DNA from: Urechis unicinctus | Taxonomy: Eukaryota > Annelida > Polychaeta > Xenopneusta > Urechidae | Assembly (NCBI GenBank): GCA_034190875.2 | Contig: CM067345.1 | Coordinates: 20,990,951 to 21,054,950, forward strand | Length of the DNA stretch: 64,000 bases | Direction: 5' to 3' | Shown: piece after piece, positions 48,887-63,161 of the stretch | Layout: each line of letters starts with the position of its first letter | Numbering within the stretch: position 1 is the stretch's first letter | Made by a program: the position numbers and the translations under genes | Notes under the pieces: generated by a model | Seen by the model: the letters and a program-made list of their open reading frames with translations, nothing else | What the model was told of the DNA's origin: nothing | The model's database searches: none

Positions 48887-50452
48887 GGTCGATATTTTTC
48901 ACTAAGGTCATGTTTTTCCCGCTTTTCTGGATGGCAGATTAGGTTGGCGATGTTTAATGTCAACGCGGTGTTGGCCTGTGACTCAACTATATAGATTATA
49001 CAATATGAGGTCATCGTCTAACCATGTCAATATAATAGATTTGATCAGTCTACTCAGCTAGTGTTTGCTGTAAAGGAGTCGATTAGATGCCGGCAATAAG
49101 CAATGGCGTTCTTGTTCTACCCTATCGCGTATTGGTACTGGTTTTCATTGAATTACGACAAAGAAAGTTGAATACCGCGCAAGTTATTTACAAATCGTTT
49201 CCAAGCACCTCACATGACACCTCCTGACAATACGCACCGACTGACCATGTACTGAAGGTTAGCCTCTGGTAAGGGTCGTGCCGTTGGGTGTTTTTTGATG
49301 TATTCATAATGTGTGCGTCGGAGCAGTTATTGCGTCCGGCTGATGTCAATTCCTACACGCCTGTCCATACATGCTGTCTTTAATGCAGTCAAGTTAGCTT
49401 CTGTAGAAAGCACGTAACAAATATCATAGAATTGAGTGTGTACCACTTGAAAAGGATATAATTAGTATTGTTTTTTTTCTCACACTGCATCCTTGGGTAA
49501 TGGTATACGTTATATCTGTTGTATACATTCGTATGCTGAATCTTATGCATCTACATTGGTAGGTCTTCGGCCAAGTGCGCAATAACATGTGCTATTTCGA
49601 TACATCCACCATTGCTACGCCACCATAAATTATTAATAATTATCCATGGCGTTGCTTACGTTAATCATCAAACGCGTATGATAATGACGCATGTAACTGG
49701 CCTCGCTCAGCTCATGTGATATAAGCATTTCGAGTACATTTTAACCACTAAGTGAATTTCAGTTTACAATTGACTTTCTCCAGCTAATTCAGTTCTAATT
49801 TATTTTCAAAGCTACTTATTCAAGGTGAAGGAACATTTGAAGCCCGCCTGTAAATTGGCTTGGTGGCTATGAAGGTGCTCATGCACAATGGGTCACTGCT
49901 ATACAGAGTGTGCCTAAACATCACTTGCTGTGTTTCGATCAGTTCACGACTTCAATCACTCAGTTGTTGTTCATGGCTCGGAAGCAATGACTGAATGCTA
50001 TGGCAAACGTCTCCAGCGAATAAAAACTGCTACTTATAATAATATGCGGTATGCTGTTTATATCATGTCTCCTTTTATGCATTCATATCATTAATCGAGG
50101 TGACCGATCACCACACTAGTTCTTCATTCTTTTCATCAATTCGGGTCCAGAAAAAACCGTTTAATAAGGGTCATTCGGTACGCCATGCTGCTTTCGATAA
50201 GGGACATTTTGGTAACATCAAGGAAAGCAATAGACACTTCGCAGTTATGAGCTTTGTTATTTTAAGTACCACGGCTACCATACAAATGCAGCTATAATGT
50301 TCGTTAGCTGCTATGATGATCTGATGTTAACAATTGATCGTATTTGATTGTCTGCATTAGCGGTAATCTTGCCGTAACATTCATGGATATTAACAAAACG
50401 TTAGTCCTCAATGCAAATATGTTGTTAAGAGTTGTTAATTACAGCATAGGTA
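48887..50452. repeat. Non-coding part of an SDR segmental duplication
   Basis: Blocks here recur, diverged, farther on: 48940-49090 resembles 59160-59280; 49500-49760 resembles 59690-59880; and 49920-50240 (starting CATCACTTGCTGTGTTTCGA) resembles both 57986-58285 and 60149-60440. No gene is seen in this stretch itself. Confidence 0.75.
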
Positions 50453-52099
50453 TTACGAGACAGTATACCCTCCGTCTATGTTGAGTCCTGCTCCGTTGAT
50501 CATAGCTGCCTCATCACTCAGAAGAAAGAGGATCGGCCCGACAATATCTTCCGTTTCTGGAAAGCATCAACATCAAATGCCATAAGTGATCTTTAAACGA
50601 ACCTGATAATTAGTCGAGAATTTCTGGAAATATGTTATGATTGAACAAGACAAATTAGCGTATTAAATTATCAAATTACCAACTGCTCTTCCGAGGGGAA
50701 TCCTTGAAATGAAAGGTTTGATGATAAGCTCGTCTTCCATTAATGTACGAGAGAGGGGAGTTTTAACAATGGTAGGGTTGACGGCGTTCGTCCGAATCTA
50801 GCACCATATTGTAGCAGTTTTCAATTGCATGGGAAAATTGATGAAATGACGATTAATCTGATTTTGAATTGTAAAGAGTACTTGCCTTGTAGAGAGCCAA
50901 TTCAAGTGCCATAGACTTTGTCAGACTCATTACTGCTGCCTTGGATGCAGAATAGGAAGATACGTCTGGATTCACCAACAGTGCAGCCTGACTTGCCAAG
51001 TTTACTATGGAGCCGCCTGTTCTTTCATACCCTTTTCTATCACCTAAGCATGTGTTTTATAATGCATAGATGGTCATGTCCGGTGCTGTGAATACGCTAA
51101 ACGAGCAGCATTGTGTTTCTCTAAATAGCCATTTATATCAATAATGAAATTTTTTGCAATCATAATAACTGGTGAGGAATGGTTATTACCTGTGTAACGC
51201 TTATAACATGTTTGACATTACTGTTGATGACCCTGTTACACACAGAGGATTATATTTATAATGGTGGCTGCGATGGTATATCATAGTCTCATCTAAATGT
51301 ACACGGACGCGTATTTTTATTTATATGACAAATAAAAAATGTTCGATTATGAATGGCATATGTTAATATGCAGTTATTTATTGAAGTTATACCAACATCT
51401 TTATCATGTGAACTTGAATCAGTTGAACCTTAGAAAATGTTCCTCGTCTTCCTCCAGAATCGACCTTTTTGTGAATATTGCGGCATTATTGACGAGCAGA
51501 TCTATTGGACCTAAATCAACGATCTTGCTTGATTCAATCCAGTCGCAAAGATCAGCCCAGACGGTTGTTATCTCTGGATGCTAAGTATATTCAGAAATGT
51601 AGTGGAATGATACTTTAAACATGAGTACTTGTAGCGAAGGAAATTCATTAAAGTTAGCGAGGATATTTACATTTTTAGTGTAGTTCTCTATACAATTGTG
51701 CGTTGGCAATGGTCCTTGTATTGATTAATGGTAATCTAATGCCATTTAGGGATCGAGGGGATGTAGCGTAAAATATATTGATAACACTATGCGTGGATTA
51801 AGATGTATTATAAAAACGACAACAAAGAGGCAATGCGCATAGACCATAGTCAGAAAGACTACCAAATTGGCTACATCTACAACTGACCATTGCAAGTTAC
51901 ACGCCTACAAGCTGCGCAATGGTAATAATAACTATATCTGTAATTCATGAGGCATAGTGGTAACAATCAGCCTGTGTCTATACATGGCCTGGGGCTACGA
52001 TAGGCAGAACTGCAGATTGTGCTATTGGGCTAAGAAGGCTAGGTTACAAATATAACAACATGGTTTTTTCATTTAGAGATTTGAATCGGTATGTAAATC

Positions 52100-55000
52100 A
52101 TGACAAAGTGCACTGTATGAGCCCGTGACGTGATGCCAGGCACTAGTACTCAAACAGACTGGTGTAAAACCTCTAAATCCAAATTCTTGGAAGAAGATCT
52201 ACGCTCTAGAAGAGAAGTAAGGCATCACAGGGCAGCCAGTAGAAGTCAAACCACATAGGCAACAGCCACATGAAGTCAAAGCTATTCTAGCGAAAAATAA
52301 GATACAACCACCATACCCACCGTCATGGGCGGAAGTACATTCTCTTTAGGCCCTACTTGCTGAGACTCAGCAACCTATATCAGTGGCTGCAGTGGCTGTA
52401 TCAGCGGTTAAGCCAGACACATCACAAAGCTTAGTCTTTAAAACGACAATATAATGCAGTGTCTGAGCATGCGAAATCTTTGGTTTAAATGGAGCCGCGA
52501 GTGGAAGCTACTGATATGGAGGGACAATCCTAGCTAATTCCTTTCACCTATTGTTGATAGGAAGTACGTTGTACAGCTTGCCAGAGAACGTGAGGTGATT
52601 AATGAAATATCCAAAAAGGCTGTAGCAGCCCTGACAATCGTTGGCCAAGAATCAGCTAAAGCCGAAAAGAACTACAAACAATCAACCCACCTGACGTGAC
52701 ATGGCCAGAACAAGATGGGCTGACAATCCGGAAACTTATGGGGCCTGTCAAGGTTTATGCACTCCCAGAGGGGTTATCTTGTCAACAACCTGGCACAGCT
52801 TAGCGAAATAGAAAAGCATATTGCCAGTCGGTAGCGTAAGTTGGCGGAGCTGCCAGATGAGGCTGAAGACAAAAGGAAACTCCAAGAGAGTGAGCTTGCA
52901 GAGATGCGGGACAATCAACAGACTTCTTAACAAGGACACAACACTTGCTGAGTGGGTACGCACCCTCATCTTGGAGCAGGGCATTACAATCGCCTCCATC
53001 CGCACTGCAATTGGGATGGCAATCTTGACCGTGGTACTTGCTCTGACAGGCGGGGTGATATCACTGGCACAAACATCAGCTAACATGCACGGTGTAGAGG
53101 AGTGGATTAAAAAGCAGGTGAACCTACCCAGTTAGGCAGCAGATGTCCTCCCAGGAATTATCTTTGCTTGATGGTTGCTTAAGTAAGCTACAGAGGCAGC
53201 TGGTTAGATGGCAGAACATATATGGGCCTCCGTCGTGGCGCTGAGGGGTGGGGGTGGTGGGTGTATAGTGATCTTCCTGATGCTCGTGACCAACTACATA
53301 GCAAGCCAAAGTGTAACTAAGCCAATCACAATTCCACCTACAAGGAGAGCAATTTGTTTCTGTTTCGTGTGCCTTTTCCATAGGAACAACTTGTGGTGTG
53401 CTGCTGCTGTCAGATTCTACTGGGTCCTGCGGCGAATTGATATCATACCTTCCTTCATTGGAAGGCACAGCCACGTTGACATATGTGTTGATGCTGATCT
53501 GTTGTTGCTCACTTGGACTGGTAGTCAGGTTGTGGTACCCAAAGACTTGGCCTACCCGTAGAAGCATGTTACTTACCATGTAGAGACAAATGCCAAAGAC
53601 AAAGTTCACCTTGGACATAGCACACTTCAGGATATCTTGGTACCACCCTATTGCAGCTTGGAGGTCAACAGCGCTCCCAATCACATCTTCAACGTGGACC
53701 AAGAACTGCTTCACAGTATCGAATTAATAGCCGGTACCCAGGATACGGCTACCAGTCTTTGCCTGTGTTCCGAGCCGTGCCCATTCATAGGTCCTAATGC
53801 TGTCATCAATGCCCTCAACGACGGGCATGGTGATGCCTTTAGACGTGTCCAGGATGAAGATACTCCAGGCCTTGTTTACCTCAGATACCCGTGCTAGGTG
53901 TGGAACAGAGCCCATTTGCTTCTGAAAGGATTGTAGGTTGCTCGCGTGGGAAAAGCCTGGCTTTATAACGTTTTCTGCCTCAACAGCCAATGATATAGCG
54001 TCATATCGGACTTCCCGGTCAGCAACCTTGACGACGCACGATGTGCATAGAGGACTCCAAGGCCGTAGTTGACAGCCGTTACCTTCTGGCACCAGTCTGT
54101 GGTCCATTGTACACCAAACTCACTACAGAGTCTCTCATATATCTTGCGATCGTATGGATTGTTATAGGGGTCGTGGGCAAGATTCTGATGGGGAGACGCC
54201 AGTAGGCGCTGTATTGTATAATAAACGTGAAAGGTGTAGAGAGCTTGGACGAGTGGATTATCGGCCTCGCGGTGGTCGTTATTGGCAGCCGGAAGTTGCG
54301 CACCACACTGTACTGTTTATCTGTTTCTGCCAGAGCTGCATTGGTTTTGAGGTCCAGTCTCATCCACAGTTACAGGCGGCATATTATAATAAGTAAACAC
54401 CTCAGGACTGTTTGCTCTGAATGTACCGCTGCTGTGAACAACTTGAATGCTTGGTGCTGTTAAGCCCTCTGCCCTCTCATGGATTGGATATATGTGATTT
54501 ATATGTGATGTAGCCGTTAAACTGATAGGCAAACATAATTAACTATGTATCAAACTCTGACAAATATTCAAAGCGGCGAGGCTGTGCCCCTACAAAATGC
54601 TATCGACAACAGTGCAGGTGATCTATGCATTGGTCTCAGGTCAATCACGCATACTGTGGGCTGGTACAACCTTGAGTGAGACCATTCAATGGAGGTCAAG
54701 GACTGCGGGAACGGGAGGAGGTGCCTATAAAAAATCTGGCCTCTGGAATTTCAAAATTTAGCACGAGCTATATTTCTTAGTTAGGAGGTTGATGTGTTAG
54801 ATGGGGTTATTACCCTAGGAGTTCGTGGTGGGCCTTTACGATGTGACGATGATGTATTAAACATGTTGGGTATTGATGACGGCCAGGGTGGGCTATGGGT
54901 TCCTGTAGGTACTTACAGGGATGACCGGCCCATCAACTTTAGCATCTTCTTCCGACCTTATGTCTATCTCTATCAAGAAAGTACAACGCACAACATACTA

Positions 55001-55450
55001 GGTGGCCCATTAAGCTTTTTGAAGCTCACAGGGTGCTCCTTCTGTGATATATAAATCAAGAACATCACTAAAAACGTGTTACTGGCGGAACTGTGAATGA
55101 GTTGATACGGGATAATAAGGGACTGATCCAGCTCAGTTATTTAGGCTGTGGGAGATGATAAGCCTGCTGAGACAGCTCAAGAATAAGAGGGATAAACTAG
55201 CTAGTCTTTACAAAATAAACCGATGCTGGGTTACCACACTGGGTGTTTCGATGGCGTAGGTATCGAAGTGACAAGTGGAGTTTTGCTGCTTGCCATTGTC
55301 AGAGTCCTGGCCGACAGCAAGCTGGTCGCGATTAGAAGTCATATTTCCACCACAATTATCAACAGGATCTTGATGAGGTGTCCATGTTGCATCAAATAAA
55401 ACCAATGACTATGAGACCCAAAAAATCGCTAAAACTGTGCAGACCAGACA
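52100..55450. other. Unidentified module in the SDR unit B intron, with broken membrane-protein-like frames
   Basis: The + strand (about 52560-53290) reads in pieces: KYVVQLAREREVINEISKKA, KRKLQESELAEMRDNQQ, LAEWVRTLILEQGITIASIR followed by a hydrophobic TAIGMAILTVVLALTGG, then EEWIKKQVN, a PGII word and MAEHIWASVVAL. This resembles a multi-copy uncharacterised protein family I recall from cnidarian and other invertebrate genomes, with a charged region followed by membrane segments; this is memory, unchecked. On the minus strand one frame stays open from 54107 to 53124 apart from a single TAA (53724-53726), with hydrophobic VNFVFGICLYMVSNMLL. Another + frame (54794-55054) reads LDGVITLGVRGGPLRCDDDV. 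No polymerase, integrase or inverted repeat was found. It is probably a decayed mobile element. Confidence 0.4.
53124..54107 (-). pseudogene. Unrecognised frame with one internal stop
   Basis: Translation includes VKVADREVRYDAISLAVEAE, SFQKQMGSVPHLARVSEVNK and, after the TAA, FDTVKQFLVHVEDVIGSAVD and a hydrophobic segment. I do not recognise it. It overlaps the better supported + strand frame at 52821-53290, so at least one of the two is fortuitous there. Confidence 0.25.
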
Positions 55451-56117
55451 AAGTCCGTACAGAATCATGTGGTGAAGATGAGCCACCAGAGTACATCGAC
55501 GCCATCATAAAAAGAACAAAATCTTGTTAGATAGAGAATGAACTCCAAATATACAAACGGTGAGCGTATTGACGCGTTAGAAAGTTGTGTGAGAAAAATG
55601 GAAGGAAGAAGTAGATTATATGACATTTGGAGAACGAGCAGAGAGGTGTTGTCAAGGATTTTGAGACATAGAACTATGACCTTGTGGAACGAGCGAAACA
55701 CCTCGAGTAGCTTGTTGGCAGGTGTGATATGCAGGTCACGAGTTTGTGAAATTCTGGTTAAATGCTGCTGTGGGGGCGGAGTCGAGCCCCGGGGGAGTCG
55801 GGCCAGATAGAGAACGGACCCGACTTGCCTTTCATAGATAGCCATAAATGATAGCAGCCCTGACCAAATTTGTGCTGACTCATAACAAAGCGGAATTGGG
55901 CCCTGTTGGGAGCTGGGCCCGACCAGCCTTTTCCCACTTTTCTGGAATGAACAATGTGTCCTATTGTACTGTGCTATAGATCCCAGACATGCACTGTATT
56001 GATACCTATAAAATTGTACCTTCAGCTTGAGAGCATCAAGTCCATCTTGTAACACATCCAAGGCAAAGACCTTGGCACCTTCTTTGCTCAGGGCTATTGC
56101 AACATCTTTTCCTATTC

Positions 56118-57839
56118 CTGTAATAACATTAATCATTAGCAACAATGTAAATATCTGGTGTGCTTTTCATGTGGTTTACTAATCAGTTACTTGCTCTTGC
56201 ATCTGATGAGACGCATGGAGAGGAATAGCTATTTTTAAAAGTGTATATATGCCTACGCTACGAATGTGCATGCGAGTTCTACGGCCTTAACGACTAATCG
56301 TTGTATGCGGAACAACATCCACATATCAAAGTCCATCTGCTTATTGACTTAGTCAAAGCAACATAACAAGTTATGCTCCTGTTGCTGGACTATTTATTGC
56401 TACATTAACCCAAATGATCATGCGGTGGTTGATGTGGTGGGGAAAGTCAGCCCAACTCATGGCGGCATTCTATAAAAATGTAATTCAACATGTTAGTTAA
56501 TAAACTGCCTTTGTACCACAACTACCGTGTCTTATTCACAATGAACATATGGTGACAACGTCTGAATCTAACAAAGTGTGACTGAATATTGTATCGTCTC
56601 ATAATATCGTTCTGCTTTAGCAGCAGCAGCGCTTCGTTGACCGTTGCCGTTTATGGATTTGTTTGTGAAATTTTGTTAACTCGATTTGTGGCTGGAGATA
56701 TAGATCACAATTTGTAAAAAAAAATTTCTTTTTTACCTTGATCTTAAACTAAGGTGAAAATCATTGAAAATGTGAAAATCTAGAATCTCGAATATCTCCG
56801 TGGATAATTGTCCGATCTTTACAAATCATGTAACTAATGAGGTTTCAGATGAGACGGAAAACGGAGCTTAGTCCTGATACAATTCACGATTCAATTCCAA
56901 CTTTGTTCTCAATCTCGAATAGTCAACAATCGTCGTCGAGAGATCGTCTCTAGCTATAGAGAAGTGACAGCGTTGGTTCGCAGAAGTAAGTTTCATTATA
57001 ATGAGAATTATTCTCATGGTGTTGCTAATGAATAATATTTAGTCTGTACTTATCGCCGTGGTAAAAACAGAGAATGTTTAGCATACCAACTCATCATTTA
57101 CACAGCTATCAAGGTATTGTACTTCTCGCTGAGGCCCATTGAGAATGGATTATATATATGAACATGTTATTCGGCTAGGTTTCGGGGAAGCCAAGATACA
57201 TTATCATCTGATATAGCACCACCAACATCACAAACATTTTGTAATGTGTACTGGGTAAATAACCTGAACCAACATACTTGGAAACCCTCAAACGCTATTC
57301 TTATTGAAACACTTGGAATAGTAACTGATTAGACTGGTTATGGTGTCAGAATTACCAAAATGTACCATATATCTGTGTCACACCATAGTTACGACTAGCA
57401 ACGTATGTATACGATATTCAATGATAAGAGTTTTAAATGGTCCAAAATTGAATAATTATGTCACTGAATCCCTAAATAACTATATTTTTCCATTCAATTG
57501 GCCCTGTGATATCATTTCCATGTTGTTCATAGACGCTTGATAACGGCGGTCACATTCACCAGTCATGCCCTTCACACTGAGGACCCTTCATCTAAGGTGA
57601 GTCACCATGATGTACCCCATATAAAAATGGGTGTGTGACAAAGTAGTTTTGACACTTTTCGTAAAATGTCTTTTGTAAACAAACTTTTGTGATCATGAGG
57701 TCTGTAAAAACCCAAGCAGCCCCTACTGCACTGATGATCAAGACATTTTTTAAATTGAACTATCCTCACAGCTTATGGACCTTTATAGATGATTAATTTT
57801 CTAATAAGGATCTTGTAGTATGAAAATTAAAAATGTCTT
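56118..57839. other. No SDR exon found; possible solo-LTR remnant at about 56240-56549
   Basis: AATAAACTGCC (about 56500), a TG-start near 56242 and an ACA end near 56549, followed by TGGTGACAACG (a primer-binding-site-like word), suggest the 3' part of an LTR on the + strand. No second LTR was found. The rest shows nothing I can name. Confidence 0.3.
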
Positions 57840-58930
57840 GAATGCAACTCCAGATATGACTCGTCGGCTCATATCAAATCATTGCCCAATTGCGTCCATC
57901 GTGATTCTGTGTCTGTTGGGGCGACAGCTAGCCGACCTGTCAAAACGTATTTCATGAATACCGATACCATGGACCATAAAAACATCACTTGCTGTGTTTC
58001 GATCTGTTTACGACTTCAGTCACTTTGAGCCGTATGTGACAGAATGCTATGCCAAACGTCTCCATTGTATTGAAATTTGTATGAGAACAATATGCGGTAT
58101 GCTGTTTATATCGTGCTTCCTTATATGTATTCATATCATTAATAGAGGTGATCTCCACACTAATGCGTCATTCTTTTGAACCATTTGGGTCCATTTAAGA
58201 CGTCTTATAAGGGTCATTTCGGTACGCCATGCTGCTTTCGATAAAGGACATTTTGGTAACATCATTGAAAGCAATAGACACGACGCAATCATAAGCTTGT
58301 TATTTTAAGCATCACAGCTACCGTACAAATGCAGCTATAATGTTTTGTAGCTGCAACGATGATCAGATTTAAACAGACGACAGTATTTAATTGTCCACAT
58401 TTGCAGTAATCTAGTCGTAGCAGGCATGAATTGTTAATAAAAGACAAATGACGTTTGCAAAGGAAATATGTTGTTTGGAGCTGTAAATTACAACAAGGCT
58501 ATTACGAGACAGTAATAGCTCCGCCTATGTTGAGTCATTATCACTCAGAAGAAAGAGGTTCGGCCCGACAATGTCTTCCGTTTCTGGAAAGCATCAACAT
58601 CAAATGCAGATAAAGAAAACTGTTTGTGTCCTGTGCCTATTCAAAATACCAGACACACTGAACAACATTGAGATATACCTGTTGCCCACAAATGACTATA
58701 ATGACTATGGGGATTCCTGCAGTGTTGTCCACACGGATTGCAACTACTAATACATTCTCTACATGTATATTGCTAACATTTCCCAGCCCACGTTACCAAC
58801 GTCTGCTTGTTTTTCTTCATTTCTCCATGGAGAGCCTAGATGAAGAGTACATTGGCAGATCGGATACCTTCCGGAACTCTGCAACGCTTCTAGGGGCAAC
58901 TCGTTGGAAAACAACATGAAAACCTGCATA
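57840..58930 (-). pseudogene. Truncated SDR duplication block with decayed exons 7 and 1
   Basis: 58583-58502 is exon 7 (TEDIVGPNLFLLSD) with a deletion that removes the AAMINGAG segment. 58600-58925 repeats the region of copy A exon 1 (47950-48240); the exon 1 remnant reads MKKNKQTLVTWAGK, lacking the middle and with Trp in place of the glycine of the cofactor motif. 57986-58285 repeats the 49920-50240 block. Confidence 0.75.
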
Positions 58931-60669
58931 ACGCAGCTCAGCTATTGTAAAGGGCTGTCTTATGTGGCAAGCATCTGTCAACTAGCCCCTCCAGATGTCT
59001 CGCTCGCATGTACACAAAATAGAAGCCGTGTACACCTATGGTAGCAAAGAGCGCTCATGCACAGCAGAGTGTTTGAAAGCTAACAAGAGCTCGTAAAACT
59101 TACAAAAATTATAGTCTACACTAAACTAAGTTCCAAAGTTTGTCCTGCATTTGTGGATGGCAGTTAAGTCAGGCGCTGTACAATGCCTGGGGCCCCAGTG
59201 TGTGTATAAGGTCATCGTCGAAACATGTCAACATATTTAGATTTGATATGTTTACTGAATTAACGTTTGCCTTTCGCTTTCTCATATATTATCGCTTCAA
59301 AATTTCTGTTAAACTAAATTGAATTCATGTTGCGAAAGTCTTGCAGTATTAATGAGCCGACGTTTTGAATGCAACACTAGATATGACTCGTCAACCCATA
59401 TTAACTAATTAAATCACTGCGTCCATCTTGATTCTGAGTCCTGGAAGTTGATAGTCGACGTTTCTTCTAAGTGTCTCTCCTTGCAAAAAAACGCGATGTT
59501 CCCGCTTTACAAGGAATGTCTCCCTCTTTTAAAAGTTATCGCCTGCTTAAAGGTTGATCATTGACTCTTGGTCCGCAATATGCACCCTATGCATTAGGTC
59601 GCGAATTCGTTATTTGAAATATGGTCGACCTCATTCTGTACCTCAATCTGAGGTACTTGTCTTATGGTTTAAACTCAATTAGTATTGAGTCTCTGGAGAT
59701 ATGCACAAACACACTTCAGCCAAGTGCGCATTAACTTCTGTTATTTCGATGCTCTCGCCATTGCTATGCCACAATGTACTATTTATGGCTATACGTGGCA
59801 TTGTTTATGTTATTCACCAACCGCTTATCGTCATGCTGCATAAAACTTAGCTCGCTCAGTTCTTGTTACATAGGCATCTCGAGGCTACTTTTCAGTTTAA
59901 CTATTGACATATTTCAGATAATTCAGTTTTATATTCTACTCTAAACAATTTGTGGAAGGTGAGGAAACGTGTGTAGGTCCGCAAAAGAATTCACCTCAAA
60001 CTGCTATCAGTTATCAGAGCTGTGATATCTATGCTTGAAAGATATTCATTCACTCATCTTGGTAAGACTTGGAAGTTCACTTAGGGATTATGAAGGTGCT
60101 CATGCACAGCGGGTTAGAGGTAACTGACACAATGAGTGGCCCAAAACATCACTTGCTGTGTTTCAATCTGTTCACGGCTTCCATTATTTCTAAAAGTCCC
60201 ACGTATTGGATGTTCATGGCTCGAAGCATTGCGTGAATATCATAGCCAAGGTCTCAAGCTATTAAGGCATTTTTTACTACGAACAATATTCTCCTTTCAT
60301 GTATTCATATCATTAATAGGGGTGATCACCACACTAATTCTTCATTCTTGTCAACCATTCAGATCCAATGTAAACATATTTCACGTTATTTTTTTGGTGC
60401 TGGTTTCGAAAAGCGTTATATTGGCAACACCCAGCAATAGACACTACGCAAATAAAAGTTTTGTTACTTTTAATATCAGCGATACCACAAAAATGCAAGC
60501 ATAATGTTATAAAGCTACTAGGATGATCCAACGTCAACAATCGATCCTATTTGATTGTCTGCATTTACAGTAACGTAGCCGTAGCTGGCATGTTTATTTA
60601 TATAACGTTAGTCAAATGAAGTTTGCAGTGCAAATATGTTGTTTAGGGTTGTTATTTACAACATAGCTA
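58931..60669. repeat. Non-coding part of the third SDR duplication block
   Basis: Diverged matches: 59158-59280 to 48940-49090; 59350-59440 to 57840-57925; 59690-59880 to 49500-49760; 60149-60440 to 49920-50240. No exon lies within it. Confidence 0.65.
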
Positions 60670-61164
60670 TTACCAGACAGTAAACCCTCCGTCTATGTTT
60701 GGTCCTGCTCCGTTGATCATAGCTGCCTCATCACTTAGAAGAAAGAGGATCGGCTCGACAAAATCTTACGTTTCTGGAAAGCATCAGTATCATATGTCAT
60801 AAGTAATCTGAAAATCGGTCGAGAGTTTCTGTAAATATTCCTTGATTGAGCAAGACAAATTAGCGTTTTAAGTTAACCATTTACCTGCTACTCTTCCGAG
60901 GGGTATCTTTGAGATGAAAGGTTTGATGAATGGGAAAAAATGATGAAATAATCTTCATTTTTCATTTTTCAATGATTTTGCATTTTAAATAGTACTTGCC
61001 TTGTAGGGTGCAAATTCAACTGCTATAGACTTTGTCACACTCATTACGGCTGCCTTGGGTGCAGAATAGCAGGATATGTCTGGATTCACCAACAGTGCAG
61101 CCTGACTTGCCAAGTTTACTATGGAGCCGCCTGTCCCCGTTCTTTCATACCCTTTGCTATCACC
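60670..61164 (-). pseudogene. DCXR-like SDR, unit C: exons 5-7, decayed
   Basis: Exon 5 (61164-61000): VIAKGMKERG, then a one-base loss, SIVNLASQAALL, the catalytic-type SCYSAPKAAVMSVTKS, and a GC donor as in unit B. Exon 6 (about 60926-60885) keeps only PFISKIPLGRVAG. Exon 7 (60773-60670): a TAA replaces the Glu of TED, then FVEPILFLLSDEAAMIN, IDGGFTVW and a final TAA. Exons 1-4 are not seen up to 64000. Confidence 0.8.
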
Positions 61165-63071
<1,907 letters not shown>

Positions 63072-63161
63072 CAGGATTGCTTAAGTAACATGACGTTATT
63101 TCAGGATTGCTTAAGTAACATGACGTTATTTCAGGATTGCTTAAGTATCATGACGTTATTT
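63072..63161. repeat. 30-bp tandem repeat, three copies
   Basis: The unit CAGGATTGCTTAAGTAACAT plus GACGTTATTT is repeated three times with one substitution in the third copy. The unit is a multiple of three, so a frame (62973-63281) stays open through it, but nothing else supports a gene. Confidence 0.95.

Larger units (their letters stand above)
50453..56117 (-). pseudogene. DCXR-like SDR, unit B: exons 2-7, one frame break in exon 5
   Basis: This is the most complete copy. Exon 2: 56117-56020, GIGKDVAIALSKEGAKVFAL. Exon 3: 51580-51429, HPEITTVWADLCDW and GPIDLLVNNAAIFTKRS. Exon 4: 51232-51190, VINSNVKHVISVTQ. Exon 5: 51043-50886, catalytic Ser in SIVNLASQAALL and Tyr/Lys in SSYSASKAAVMSLTKS. 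Exon 6: 50797-50680, IRTNAVNPTIVKTPLSRTLM. Exon 7: 50556-50453, TEDIVGPILFLLSDEAAMIN and IDGGYTVS, then TAA. The exon 5 donor is GC (AAGGCAAGT). Exon 5 lacks seven bases between GMKE and TGGS compared with an intact reading, which shifts the frame. Exon 1 is not found. The exon 2-3 intron is 4.4 kb and holds the 52.1-55.45 kb module. If exon 5 were intact this would be a functional SDR of about 240 residues. Confidence 0.85.
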
